A stretch of 64,000 bases of DNA from Axinella damicornis (GCA_963931865.1 OZ007514.1:9147222-9211221), one strand, 5' to 3'; positions 23,612 through 34,439 are shown, counted from the stretch's first letter. Notes: generated by a model from the sequence alone, not told the origin. A program made the numbers and translations.

Positions 23612-26168
23612 CATGTACATCCTGGACGATTATATTGTGAAGGTGTCACACATTGTTCATGACAACCTAGAACTTTTCACTGTTACTGTACATAATGGTT
23701 GTTGTAAGGTTTGCATATCACTTTTTTACCGTCCTCCCAGTTCACCTCCAGAAGTTTTTGATAATCTTTGTACGTTTTTGGAAGTTTTAGATATCACTCA
23801 GTTTTCTAATTTTATTTTGTTAGGAGATTTTAATGTAAATTTTGTCAACACTTTGCATCCATCGTTTTCTAGGTTGTCCAACATCATTAATACCTTTTGC
23901 TTATCGCAAGTTGTAACAGACCATACCCACGTGTCTCCTAATGGACACACTTCTTTGATTGATCTTGTACTCATGTCATCACCATCTCTGCTACAATCTT
24001 GCTCAACTATCCCCCCTCTTTCCAATTCAGATCACTTAGGACTGCAGGTTAAGACCTACTGGAGGACCTCTGCTCAGACCACCCGTTCCTTCCAACGAAC
24101 TGTCTGGAACTACTCCAATGCTGACTGGTCTAGGGCATGTGATCTGATCGACTCAACTGACTGGAACTCACTGGTCACTGATGATGTCAACACTTCCTGG
24201 CACGAGTGGCAGCATCGCTTTCTGGAGATAATGAACATGTGTGTACCTAAGCAAACCTTACCTCGTCGCCATAATCTGCCATGGTTGAACAAACACCTGT
24301 TGCAGTTAATGAGGAGAAGAAATTACTTGTACAAGCGGGCTAAAAAATCAGGAAACCATGTCAAATACAAGCGTGTGCGGAATAAAGTGATCTCACAACT
24401 TCGCAAAGCCAAGGCAACCTTCTTCAGAAACCTGAATCCCAGGAACCCTAAAAAGTTTTGGAAGGCTGTGAAATACTTAAACAAACACCACAGTGCAATT
24501 CCTACTCTTTCCCATGGTGATACTGTTGCCCAATCTGGTGCTGACAAAGCTGAAATGCTGAACTCTTTCTTTGTCAGTTGTTTTAACTCATCCCAGCCTC
24601 CTCTAACTCATGCTGATTCCAATACCCTCAAACCAGACCATGCTTGTCCTGAGAACATTCTCTGCAAAGAACAACAAGTACTTGGCCTCTTACGTGCTGT
24701 AGACACTTCCAAAGCTAATGGCCCTGACGAGATATCAGCGCGGATGCTGAAGCATACTGCCCGGAGTATAGCTCCATCTGTCACTAAGCTGTTTAACTTA
24801 TCCCTGTGCTCTGGACAGCTTCCTGTTGCTTGGAAACAATCCTTGATTGTCCCTGTTCCAAAATCACCTGTAGCCACCACTCCTAATAACTATCGGCCAA
24901 TATCTCTTCTGAGTATACTGAGCAAGTTACTAGAACGCCACATCTACTCTCTAGTTGCTACGCACCTGGAATTGTACCACCCACTATCCAACGCACAATG
25001 GGGTTTTCAGACAGGAAAGTCAACCACAACTGCACTTTTGTCTACTACCCATGAATGGCTCACAGCTCTTGAACAGAGAAAAGAAGTCAGTGCGGTATTT
25101 TTTGATCTGAAAAAGGCCTTTGACTCTGTACCCCACAAAGAACTGATGAGCAAACTGCAACAGCTGAGCCTTGACAGTCATGTATTGCATTGGATATCTA
25201 ACTACCTAACTTGCAGATGTCAGAAGGTAGTAGTCAGTGGTGAAACATCTCGGGACTCACCAGTACTCTCTGGGGTGCCACAGGGATCCGTGCTCGGTCC
25301 CCTTTTATTTCTAATATACATCAACAGCCTAGCAAATGTCTCGATCTCTGATGGCACCCGGATGGTGATGTATGCTGATGACTTACTTCTGTTTCGTCCA
25401 ATTGCCAAGCAGTGTGATTTTCACACCTTGCAAAGAGACATTGACACTGTTGCAGAGTGGGTGTCTGCTAACTATTTAACTTTCAATCATGCAAAGTGCA
25501 AGTGCATGCTAGTGTCAAGAAAAAGTCAGTCATCAACACCCCCTACTCTGACTTTAAATGGCTGTGATATCGAGCAAGTTCAGCACTTCAAATACCTTGG
25601 GTTGTTACTGTCATCAGACATGTCATGGTCACCTCACATCGAGTCCACATGCTCAAAAGCTAAAAGGATCCTGGGCTTGCTATATAGACGGTTTTATGGC
25701 AACACTGATAGTACAACGTTGGTGCAGCTTTATCAATCCCTTGTTCGCCCTCACATGGAATATGCCTCTGAAGTTTGGGACCCTCATACCCAGAAAAACC
25801 GAAACAAGCTAGAGGACATTCAAAAATTTGCATGCAAAATTGCAACCAGAAGATGGGATCTGGGCTATCAGGAGCTCCTCGAGCTGACAGGTATTCCCTC
25901 CCTAGCTACCCGCCGGTTACACCTAAAACTGTGTACGTTATACAAAATTGTTTATAATTTGTGTTCCTTCCCTTCTGGTATTTTGGTCCCCCGAGCAAAC
26001 TATAGTCAGCGTACAAGCCACCCTCTCCAATTCCATCAACCTCATGCTTACACTAACTCTTTCCAGTACTCTTTTGTACCTCATGCTATATCCATGTGGA
26101 ATTCCCTGCCCTGGTCTACTGTATCAGCTCAATCATTGTTTTTATTTAAGAGCAAACTTGTACTGTAA
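23568..26168 (+). CDS. LINE ORF2: endonuclease (partial) and reverse transcriptase
   Basis: Non-LTR retrotransposon polyprotein. Endonuclease remnants are YRPPSSPPEVF, LLGDFNVNF (near residue 85) and SNSDHLGLQ. The RT follows: SKANGPDEIS, NNYRPISLLSILSKLLE, QWGFQTGKSTTTALL, FFDLKKAFDSVPH (about 515), GVPQGSVLGPLLFLIYINSL and YADDLLLF (about 602). The C-terminal block SLVRPHMEYASEVWDPH ... LEDIQKFACKIATRRW is typical of the CR1/L2/Jockey lineages. The catalytic YADD is intact and there is no internal stop across 866 codons, so the copy is young. The first ~15 codons belong to flanking DNA and the apparent start is not the native one. Confidence 0.9.
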   Translation: MEYTAQQQIHSCAFIMYILDDYIVKVSHIVHDNLELFTVTVHNGCCKVCISLFYRPPSSPPEVFDNLCTFLEVLDITQFSNFILLGDFNVNFVNTLHPSFSRLSNIINTFCLSQVVTDHTHVSPNGHTSLIDLVLMSSPSLLQSCSTIPPLSNSDHLGLQVKTYWRTSAQTTRSFQRTVWNYSNADWSRACDLIDSTDWNSLVTDDVNTSWHEWQHRFLEIMNMCVPKQTLPRRHNLPWLNKHLLQLMRRRNYLYKRAKKSGNHVKYKRVRNKVISQLRKAKATFFRNLNPRNPKKFWKAVKYLNKHHSAIPTLSHGDTVAQSGADKAEMLNSFFVSCFNSSQPPLTHADSNTLKPDHACPENILCKEQQVLGLLRAVDTSKANGPDEISARMLKHTARSIAPSVTKLFNLSLCSGQLPVAWKQSLIVPVPKSPVATTPNNYRPISLLSILSKLLERHIYSLVATHLELYHPLSNAQWGFQTGKSTTTALLSTTHEWLTALEQRKEVSAVFFDLKKAFDSVPHKELMSKLQQLSLDSHVLHWISNYLTCRCQKVVVSGETSRDSPVLSGVPQGSVLGPLLFLIYINSLANVSISDGTRMVMYADDLLLFRPIAKQCDFHTLQRDIDTVAEWVSANYLTFNHAKCKCMLVSRKSQSSTPPTLTLNGCDIEQVQHFKYLGLLLSSDMSWSPHIESTCSKAKRILGLLYRRFYGNTDSTTLVQLYQSLVRPHMEYASEVWDPHTQKNRNKLEDIQKFACKIATRRWDLGYQELLELTGIPSLATRRLHLKLCTLYKIVYNLCSFPSGILVPRANYSQRTSHPLQFHQPHAYTNSFQYSFVPHAISMWNSLPWSTVSAQSLFLFKSKLVL

Positions 26169-26280
26169 TAATCTTATCTTCTGGGTACACTTTATATTAG
26201 CTTTCACTTGCTATTGTGTATCCTATGCACTTATTGCATAAACTTTTATAAACAAAAAAAAAAAAACAAAAAAAAAAAAA
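23612..26280 (+). mobile_element. 5'-truncated LINE (CR1/L2/Jockey-like) with poly-A tail
   Basis: An ORF in frame from 23,568 to the stop at 26,168 encodes the C-terminal half of an AP-type endonuclease and then a complete reverse transcriptase. The 3' UTR is about 80 bp, followed by an A-rich tail from about 26,252 to 26,285. The N-terminal 100 or more residues of the endonuclease are missing, so the copy is 5' truncated at about 23,612. No target-site duplication could be confirmed. Confidence 0.85.
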
Positions 26281-26291
26281 AAAAACCTAGT

Positions 26292-26321
26292 TAGCCTCGT
26301 ACCCAGGCGGTACGAGGCTAT
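26292..26321. repeat. 30-bp mini-hairpin with 8-bp direct repeats
   Basis: The hairpin tagcctcgta ccc aggcgg tacgaggcta has ends of the common MITE family in this window. It is flanked by aacctagt at 26,284-26,291 and 26,322-26,329. It lies between the tails of the two retrotransposons. The direct repeats suggest a target-site duplication of an extremely deleted MITE. Confidence 0.55.
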
Positions 26322-26334
26322 AACCTAGTCTACT

Positions 26335-26342
26335 TCTTTTTT

Positions 26343-26375
<33 letters not shown>

Positions 26376-29300
26376 CCAGACTAAGTTTTTTTAATGAAAA
26401 TATGTGATGACGGTCGATGAAAAAATGAAAAGTGGTGATATAAAGCAAAGGTGTAAATGGGAAGTCACAAAATACATCAGTTAGTTCTGCTGTAGGCTGG
26501 CCTCGGCAGTCACCAGGTCGACTGGTGAAAGTTTCACAGCATGGCCCCTTGAAGATCGTGCACCACGTATGCATTGGATGGCGGAACGGAGCAGGCTGAA
26601 GGATAAGGAACATCGCAGCCAGTACAAAGTGGTACTGTAGGGTTGCTCCCACTTGTCTGCGAGGAGGGAAGCCAGTCGCTTGTAGAAGTTGATTGCTTGC
26701 TTGGCGAGACCACCGGTGGCAGACATCACTAGAGGGACGAAGGTAGCATGCTCGATTTCTCTGATCCGTTGTCCGTAAGCGCGTACCTTCTCACGTTCAT
26801 GTTTGGTGTAACAACGATCAAGGGTAGTGTTGCTATTTGAAGGAGCAAAAGGGTTGAAGACCCTGACATCCACCAATGTCCTCTCACGTCTGCCTCCCCA
26901 GAGACCACTGGCAGCAATGTCCAACCTAGCACCGTTTGTGGTATTTGCGCTTCGCCCAGACATGGTCTCTGTGGTAATCTCCTGAAGCTCGGGTTCTATT
27001 TGCACGTCATTGCACACTTCGGTTAGAAGTCTTGCTGTTAGATCTCTAATTTCATTATGACGTATGGAGGGAAAGCCCCCACGGGGGCAGGAGAGTATGT
27101 GGTCAACAGCGAAACTGGCACCACAGGCGCAATGTGTGGGGGTATTGGTAGGTGTCCAACCATAGCGTAAAGCCATGGCATCAACAAAGGCACCCTTATG
27201 GAGACAAAAACCATGCTCCTTGATTGGCAGTGAAGTCAGCCAGCTCGAGGCACCTGGTTGGCTTGCGAGATCCATGGCCTTGGATAGAGCAGGGGGTACT
27301 TCCTCACGTAGGGTTGATGCAGCTTGGGTCATACGCTCACGTCGCTCACGCTGGATGTCACTTTTGGCAGTTATCTGGTCAGCAGAGACTTGGTGGGTAA
27401 ACTCACCATCCTTCTGCTTCATTAGATGTGTCAGGGGAGCAGTGACCTTGGTGGAGGCATTGAATTCATCATCCGAGCGAAGGGAAGGATCTAAAATTCC
27501 CAATCCACCAAGCCTTGCTGGTAATGCCAGCAGATTTCGAACAGAGTCGTTTGGTGGTGGACGGCCCGTGATGGATGGTATAAAATCAGAGCGGATGGTG
27601 TCCTCTAGTCTCCGTAGGTGATTGCTGATATCAGGGATGGTACGGGAGATGTATGACCACTTACTCACCATGCCATGTGTGTATGCAGCGAAGGCAGCGT
27701 GGGGCTGGGAAGCAGCAATGTTGGAGAGAGATTTCAGTTCTTTTGTCCATTGCTTCACCTTGCCCGTAACAAGCTCACTGGTAAAGCTGTGGCTACCAAG
27801 GGCTGACCCAAGGTATGGCCGACCATCGCAAGTGATCTTAACATTGGTGTCTCCAAAAGCCGAGGTAGCTTCCTCTAGGAAGTCGGGCTTGACCACCAGC
27901 CAAGTCTTGGGGGCATTGGCAAAGTATCCAAAAGATGGACCGTGCTTCTCAATGTCATCCCACCAGGAGCGAAGGCAAGAGACTTTCCCTATTGCTGCAG
28001 CATCGTCAGCGTACCACGTCTGATTGGCTGAATCTGAAAGCTTGGATAACAAAGGCACTGTGGCGAGTGCATAAAATGGCATAGCTAGTGGATCTCCCTG
28101 GGTAGTACCCTCTTGTGAGTACAGGACCTCACCATCAATGTACAAGTCCCTGTGAGCCCGGTAGGTGTTGATCAGGATGGTGGAAAAGGAAGGACAGAGA
28201 TGTCTCACATTGTGAAGGGCTGTCATCCTGTTGAGGGAGTTGAACGCATTGCTGGCATCTACCAGCAGAGCAGCCTCTGTCCCGGACTCCTGGAAAAACT
28301 CTCGCACGGAGTGTGCCGCTGCCTCACAACCAGCTATCTGCCCAGCACACATCTGTAGACCACCTGCAGCATCCAGGATATCATCTTTGACTACTGTTAG
28401 TGCGGCCTTGGCAATTATCCGGCGAGCAGTGTCTCCAATGCCAATTGGCCTCACACCCGGGCATTTGTCCAGAGCGATCAACCGATTAGCCAGTAGAGGG
28501 GACACGGCCTTAGGGTCGACATAAGTGGTGCAGAGGCGCTTGGTGACATTGGCTAAGGAGTGACAGAGTGATGAGGAGGAGGCCTTGAAGGCAGTGCACA
28601 GTCTTCTCCACGCATGTGCATCTAGGCCTGAAGGGCCTGCGGCTCCAGAAGTTCGTAGGGCAGTGGAGCGGATCAAGGCAGCATCCACTCTGTCAAAAAC
28701 AACTGGGTGAGGCTGCGGTGGGGTCCCAGGTGGTACATCTGCCGGTGAAGCACTCTGACCCACAGGATGTTTAGCCTTGAGGACATCTTTTACAGACAGG
28801 CCTGCGTCAGCACCCGACTCCAGCACATGGTCGATGTGGAGCAAACCGCCTTTCCCATTGTTGGAAAGTAGATCGAGTGCTGCGTGTGTTTTCCCATTGA
28901 ACATCAGGTTGGCGAAGCTATGTGCCAGGTTGGATTCGGATTGACTTGGCCGTGTCTTTGGTAAACGCTGTTGGATGGCTCTCCCCTCCTCAACAAGTGA
29001 TTCAAGGTCACCATCCTTCCATGTCTTAAGGCGTCTCTCTAGGCAAGCAATAAGCTCCTTCGGTTTGGGCCTACGATGGGGTTGTTGTAGGACAAGAATC
29101 GGTAAGACAACTGTAGCCCTCAGGGCAACGCACTCCAGAGCAGATGCATCTGCAAAAGCAGAGTAGAGTCGACATAGTTCATTTACCAGTGACTTGCCAG
29201 CATTGCCCAAGGGGATCTTGAAACAATTCTTCCTCCAATGGACTACCTCATCATATGTGGTCTGTAGTTCCTTGCAGAAGCTCTCAGAATCCCTTTCACC

Positions 29301-29695
29301 CCATGTGAAATTTGGTTCAGACATATGAGTGAACGCAGGCAGGGCAAGTGTATCGTTGATAACAGGTGGGCATGAATTAGAGAAAGCTGCAGAGTTAGTA
29401 ATTGCTTCACTTGCAACAACAGTAGTGGAGGCCGGCTGGCAGGTAGAGCCGGTGTTAGTGTCCAATGTAAAAGTTGGTGGAGATGAAGTTGGTGAGGTTG
29501 CTGGCGTTGGTTGGCTCGAAGAGATGGTTGTGGAGGCTTCAGAGGCGGCAGTAGGCGTGTTCCTGCAGGTTCCTAACTTGCTTGGTAGGCAGTTCATACA
29601 CGACTTCCCAGCCTTTACGCAGGCACAGCCTCTGCACAGGCCGGACCTGTTGCACTTGCAGCACGTCATCAACTCTCACTCTATACAGTCGATCG
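26335..29695 (-). mobile_element. RLE-type non-LTR retrotransposon with poly-A and a 14-bp TSD
   Basis: The minus-strand element begins about 23 nt before the ORF start at 29,672 and ends in a poly-A run (T tract at 26,336-26,376). The 14-bp sequence taacctagtctact flanks it at 26,321-26,334 and 29,696-29,709, so both borders are exact. With an intact 1063-codon ORF, this copy is probably recent. It inserted beside the small hairpin at 26,292-26,321 and lies tail to tail with the LINE. Confidence 0.9.
26481..29672 (-). CDS. Retrotransposon protein: Cys-rich N terminus, reverse transcriptase, restriction-like endonuclease
   Basis: 1063 residues. The N terminus (residues 4-37) is Cys-rich: CCKCNRSGLCRGCACVKAGK then C-x2-C, probably zinc binding. 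RT motifs are LLVDASNAFNSLNR (about 471), EGTTQGDPLAMPFYALAT (about 515) and WYADDAAAIG (about 553). After the thumb (ARLGGLGILDPSLRSDDEF) comes CACGASFAVDHILSCPRGG (about 845), a CCHC-like finger. Then come RHNEIRDL, ARLDIAASGLW and VDVRVFNP (about 930), which fit a PD-(D/E)xK restriction-like endonuclease following the RT, as in R2/NeSL-type elements. Clade is not certain. No N-terminal AP endonuclease is present. Such elements often target specific sequences; here the target is taacctagtctact, next to a MITE. Confidence 0.85.
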   Translation of the reverse strand: MMTCCKCNRSGLCRGCACVKAGKSCMNCLPSKLGTCRNTPTAASEASTTISSSQPTPATSPTSSPPTFTLDTNTGSTCQPASTTVVASEAITNSAAFSNSCPPVINDTLALPAFTHMSEPNFTWGERDSESFCKELQTTYDEVVHWRKNCFKIPLGNAGKSLVNELCRLYSAFADASALECVALRATVVLPILVLQQPHRRPKPKELIACLERRLKTWKDGDLESLVEEGRAIQQRLPKTRPSQSESNLAHSFANLMFNGKTHAALDLLSNNGKGGLLHIDHVLESGADAGLSVKDVLKAKHPVGQSASPADVPPGTPPQPHPVVFDRVDAALIRSTALRTSGAAGPSGLDAHAWRRLCTAFKASSSSLCHSLANVTKRLCTTYVDPKAVSPLLANRLIALDKCPGVRPIGIGDTARRIIAKAALTVVKDDILDAAGGLQMCAGQIAGCEAAAHSVREFFQESGTEAALLVDASNAFNSLNRMTALHNVRHLCPSFSTILINTYRAHRDLYIDGEVLYSQEGTTQGDPLAMPFYALATVPLLSKLSDSANQTWYADDAAAIGKVSCLRSWWDDIEKHGPSFGYFANAPKTWLVVKPDFLEEATSAFGDTNVKITCDGRPYLGSALGSHSFTSELVTGKVKQWTKELKSLSNIAASQPHAAFAAYTHGMVSKWSYISRTIPDISNHLRRLEDTIRSDFIPSITGRPPPNDSVRNLLALPARLGGLGILDPSLRSDDEFNASTKVTAPLTHLMKQKDGEFTHQVSADQITAKSDIQRERRERMTQAASTLREEVPPALSKAMDLASQPGASSWLTSLPIKEHGFCLHKGAFVDAMALRYGWTPTNTPTHCACGASFAVDHILSCPRGGFPSIRHNEIRDLTARLLTEVCNDVQIEPELQEITTETMSGRSANTTNGARLDIAASGLWGGRRERTLVDVRVFNPFAPSNSNTTLDRCYTKHEREKVRAYGQRIREIEHATFVPLVMSATGGLAKQAINFYKRLASLLADKWEQPYSTTLYWLRCSLSFSLLRSAIQCIRGARSSRGHAVKLSPVDLVTAEASLQQN

Positions 29696-29749
29696 TAACC
29701 TAGTCTACTGGAACAGTCACAACAACGGTTATTGTATGGATGTGCTTAC

Positions 29750-29778
29750 CTGAGGCTGGAGGTGGAGGACGTCGACAT
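29750..29778 (-). CDS. Candidate first coding exon of a minus-strand gene whose intron holds the retrotransposons
   Basis: On the minus strand an ATG at 29,778 opens MSTSSTSSL and ends at a strong donor (CTCAG|gtaagcac). Upstream (29,779-29,930) is CpG-rich relative to the surroundings, as expected for a promoter or 5' UTR. The RLE element is inserted about 40 bp into the presumed intron. No downstream exon is identified, so this remains a hypothesis. Confidence 0.3.
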
Positions 29779-31227
29779 CAGCAACGATCGCCACGGTGGG
29801 TTATAGGTTCAGATAAGCTCAGCTGGAGCCGGATTGCTAGCCACTTCGATCTTCGCACTTCGCTAACGCGTTCACAATTATGGCCGCACGGCTTCAGGTG
29901 CGACCGGATGTTCTATTTTTAGTACAACTCAAGTATTCCGCCTGCACCATGGGCGCCTATTGAAGTTACACGCTCTTACTCCGGGCGGGCGATCTACTTA
30001 TGCGCTCTTGAGTAGCAACATACCACATTACTAGGAATGTGCATTTGCACAAAAAACGTGAACATAATTAGTAGGTGTGACCTTATGCAGGAAGTATCTG
30101 AAAGAGTGATAAATACACTCACCAAATCCATATGCCTATCAATATTGCTCCACAGAGCTGGTACCACAATTAAATCCTTACAATTAGCTCACTATAAATA
30201 CCACAATAATTATGATGGCAATGAATATGAGGTTGCTGATGTTACAACAGAGATAGTAGCTAATTCTGGCCATGTTCATATTCATCCGTGAAGATGTAAG
30301 TTTATGGTGAGGCTTAAGAAGTTTCTATCCGTTATTGTTTCCTTTGGATGCTGTCAGTCACAAGACCAGCTAGGCCGAGTTGACTACAGAAACCTGCATG
30401 CAGGTGGGCTACGCATTGAAAAACATCCGAGAAATTTATAGGTGAAGGTGAGACCTTATAGAAAACTATGGTGGCTTTATCATGAACTTTCTTCAAGTCC
30501 CAGTTGGTCTATGCCCTCGGTGGTCTATGTCCAATATATCTTCTTGTGCTATAATAATTATACGCACTGTTTAATGAGGTACTTGAATTGACTAATAATT
30601 CCACCAAAGATCTCTGAATACGTTGATAAGCTACTCAGAGGTAACTAGTTAGCTGCAAGGGCATCAAGTCATGTAGATGGCGGCTACATCTAGCAGGTAT
30701 GGCTATACACATCCAATAAACAAACAGAACTGGTTGAAAGATTGACTCAATTATAGTATAGAGGGCCTCAACATTGAGTTGTTGCATGGCTATTAGCTAT
30801 ATCGTGCAGGGGAGAGCAGTTTGTGCAGACTTCGATGGTGCCTATTTTTCAATTAGGCAACATACATGGGAGACCACCAGCTGGCTACAAGTATGGGGAG
30901 GCTGTTTTTTAGCCAAAATGGGATACCACTACAAGTATGGGGAAGTTGGTAGGCAATATGAATACACCAGACATCTGAAGAGCTTCCCTGGGGAAGCTTT
31001 CAGTATGGGATGACATTGAAGTGGCGTGTTTATGTGCCTTTTTTGAAGTGACCACAATTGATAATGTATGTGTTGTAGCTAAAGCAGACAGAGAGAGTGA
31101 AGAAGGAAAACTGTATGAGAGGAACTATGAACAGTGAGAGAGAATAGTCTGAGGGGGAGTGTGTAACAACCTGTTGTTGGTAGCACAGCAAGTGACCTAT
31201 GTGTTTCCAATCCTCTCTCCCTTGTAG
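29779..31227. other. Intergenic or intronic stretch, no gene supported
   Basis: The first 150 bp are CpG-rich (see previous entry). The rest is AT-rich with short ORFs that show no recognisable domain. Confidence 0.35.
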
Positions 31228-31297
31228 GTCAGTGCAACGTCATTCTTTGTTGGTGGTGATACTAACTATGACCATACAGAGTGCCTTTCTCTGCATG
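31228..31297 (+). CDS. Candidate internal exon, unknown gene
   Basis: A strong acceptor (cctctctcccttgtag) and donor (catg|gtgagttc) bound 70 nt reading VSATSFFVGGDTNYDHTECL. A possible later exon of the same gene is at 33,179-33,331. I do not recognise the family. Confidence 0.35.
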
Positions 31298-32540
31298 GTG
31301 AGTTCATGCTAGCTAGCCCTGGGGTCAATAATATTGCTGTGATGTGAACTGTTTGAAATCCATGGATTTCTGTTGTGGATTATTAGGTACTTTGATCGAG
31401 ACTTATAATACCTGACATAATATCTTGAGGAGTACCTAAGGAACTCTTGTTTTCCTGATCAATAGGAGGTTCAAATGTCCATGCTAAAGTACTTAGCTAC
31501 CAAACCTTGACTATTGCCTCATATTTGGAAATAATTGTTTGGCACTGCACTGAATGCTAAATGATCACGGGCAATGCATCAGTTCAACCACTAATCTTGT
31601 TTAATTACTCATCCAGGTAGCTACCATGCATTGCACCCTTTCAATGCAGATTGTTGCTGCAGTGTCTGAGTCTAACAGTATCCAAACCATCGCAATCCTA
31701 TCAGCTGTCCGGATCCCACATGATTTGTATTTAGCAACAACTCAGACAGAAAAGTGCATTCTCCCTGTGTGTGCAGGAACCTTTTGGAGACGTTGTCATT
31801 TTGTGATCAATTGCAACAACAGTCCTACCTTCTTATGCATACAGCAGTTACTCTAGTGTACAAGAATCTGATGCCATATCGTTTGGCGGTTTTCCTTATA
31901 GTAAACCACAGATACAAAGCTCTTCCACATAACATTTCTGTATCTTGTGCGCCCCTCTGAACCAAGATGGGCTGCTTTGCAGAGACTGTATTGATGGGTT
32001 TGGCCCTACGTTAATTAGCATTGGCTATGCTTGTGCAAATTGCACAGAGAACTACGGGTGGATGCTGTACATCTTATCAGAACGTGTTCCTGCAACTGTC
32101 TTCTAGCTACCTAGCAGTTCTCACACTTCGAATCCATATCACATCTGCACCAATAGATAGAGATAGATAGATAATTCACAAGAAATGTCCCATCAGCTGA
32201 CAGCTGGTCCTCCTGGGAGTGTAATGAACTGCTTTGTTTTGTTAAGCCAATTAGTAGCATAATATAGTGTAACCCATGACTTAATGGCATTCATGGTAGA
32301 ACTAGATACAATTTCACCAGTTGTGTTGAAGATCATTCTTCACAGGTTGTGTTGAAGATATTCTCACATCATGTGGATTCTGGAACCTGGACTACTTCCG
32401 TTATTTCATTCCTGTGTGAGTCGAGGCCTCAAAAACCTCCACGTCCTTGCCCTCCAGTATGCTTGGACTTTTTGGCCCACAATCAAATGCTCAGTAACCA
32501 CTTGGCCACAAGTCACTCACTCCGGTCACATCCTCTCTGT

Positions 32541-32576
32541 TGCATCACCTAGCTCATAATATTATGAGGTGATGCA
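32541..32576. repeat. 36-bp near-perfect palindrome
   Basis: tgcatcacct agctcataat and attatgaggtgatgca form a palindrome with one small bulge. It abuts the 32,577-32,690 copy of the 23.5-kb repeat, so it may mark an element border. Confidence 0.6.
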
Positions 32577-32690
32577 CAGGTGTGTATTTGCTGTTGTGCT
32601 GTATGTTCCAATATCGATATCTGGAGTTCGCATTGTGCTACGTGGTGTGCAGCGCAGGGCTAGATGGAGCTAGAGGCAGCACCAAGGCAG
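32577..32690 (-). repeat. Inverted copy of 23,503-23,611
   Basis: It shares tgtgtatttgctgttgtgct and ggctagatggagctagaggc with the reverse complement of 23,503-23,611. Nature unknown; it may be a dispersed repeat or a gene fragment. Confidence 0.7.
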
Positions 32691-33178
32691 TGCTTGTGCA
32701 CATTAATTTTATTAGCTAAATCAGGCTAATGATATTCTTGCTGGAAGTGATGATCATCTTTAATTTGTGCAGTAGGTTGAGTCCAAGGAAAGTGCCCATG
32801 CATTCTTACAGTAGCTAAGGGTTTCACTGATCACCTGGGTACAAGACAATAGTTCATGCATGCACTGGGGGTGAAAGATGTGGGTTACCACAGCTTCAGA
32901 TCATGCTTGCATGTAGCTTAGCGATTCACTTGCATGTGAACCAACAAGAATCAGTTGTAAGAATGCACTGTGTACAGATTTGCTTGTGAAGTTGTACAAT
33001 CCTCTGAAGAGTTTGGTGTATACATGTAAAGCTTCCTCAGTTTGAGGTCACTGTTTATGTGTGATATCCCAATTGAAAGCAATGTTTCAAATTAGGTGAA
33101 TCCCTGCACATGTCACATGTTAGTTTTCCTAAACCTTATTCCAGTTGGTACACATGCATGACACTGTACTGGTGTCAG

Positions 33179-33331
33179 CTGCATCCAAGCATAAAGGATT
33201 CACTGTTAACAGCTAAACAACTAGCAACTAAAGATCCTTCCTTCACGGTGTATGTCCACCTACGAATCAATATCAATAGACTGACAGGATGCCCAAAACT
33301 GTCTGCTGCTGAGTTTTCCTTTGTCCAATGA
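33179..33331 (+). CDS. Candidate terminal exon, unknown gene
   Basis: After acceptor tactggtgtcag, 50 codons read LHPSIKDSLLTAKQLATKDP ... SFTVYVHLRININRLTGCPK ... AAEFSFVQ and stop. Composition is that of a globular protein rather than chance reading. No family recognised. Confidence 0.35.
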   Translation: MHPSIKDSLLTAKQLATKDPSFTVYVHLRININRLTGCPKLSAAEFSFVQ

Positions 33332-34223
33332 TTAGTGGCTCTCAAGTACCTAGCCACATACTCATTCATAACAGATCACTATCTGTATCAGTGTGTGTAC
33401 ATGTATGTGTGTGTGTGTGTGTATGTGCACATTTGTGTATACGCTGCGTTTAACAAGTATAAAAACTCATACTGAGGCTCAGGGAGCTTAGCGCTTGACA
33501 GAATTCAAGGTATGTACAAACTGCAGTAGCAACCATTCAGGCAGCAACCAATCATTACACTTCAGGCTGCACTCGTAGCAGTGTAAACTAGTGTAATTCG
33601 CACATGATAATGTTTCTTTCCAGGACCACCAACAGGAAGAGCAGAGGGCAGCTGTGGTCAATGGCCAATTCAGTTTCTCAAGTAAGGATATGTAACTTAG
33701 CCTCACCATATACTATAGCTATCTTGGCCACTGAGTGCTGTACGTGCTGTAGCTAAGTAAAGCAGGATAACTTGGAATGACTAACCATTTTCACTTGTTG
33801 CATCGGAAGAAACACCACTCGGCTGGGGAAATGGGTCAGTGCAAATTAGTGAAGGCCTGGACACACCTGACAGTACAGCATTGTAAGTGGGTCACCATTA
33901 TAATCTGTGCAATGTGTCTTGGTGATAATATGGCACATGCACATCCTTCACACTACTCAACTCAAGCATAAGTTGACAAACCTTCTGGTCAATCCACCTT
34001 CATTCCTCGCTCAACACTGAACACTGGAGCAGCCAAATCCAGACCTATTAAATTTTCTTCTTTGCAACGAAGTGAGTTTACATCTTTTCTCGTTCCCTGA
34101 CCCAGAATGCGCACTGGGATTAAGCGTTAATTTATGTAGCGAAATCTAATTCAGGAAAACTTATTGGATGATGAAGATTATGATGAAGTCCATTACGGTG
34201 AACACATGTCAATGAGTTACTAT

Positions 34224-34439
34224 ATATCTCATTCCCAGCCATGGGGGTCGATGTGACCTTACTGAGGTCATAGATGTTATAACGCGGATCTAGAAATACT
34301 ATATACATGCAGTATCTATATACTTTGAACAACATCGTCCAATAGCTTAGATTCTTGGGCAACCCAAGTTTCGTTCCCAGACCCCAAACATGCACACACG
34401 AGGCTCACCAGCAAAACTAGTTGGCTGGGAATGAGATAT
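34224..34439. repeat. MITE with atatctcattcccagcc ends
   Basis: Left end atatctcattcccagcc at 34,224 and its exact reverse complement ending at 34,439 bound about 216 bp. The interior has no convincing ORF. Confidence 0.65.

Noticed and set aside
27175..28524. Plus-strand ORFs of 60-150 codons over the RLE retrotransposon
   Set aside because: Shadows of the minus-strand reverse transcriptase, which carries all conserved motifs.
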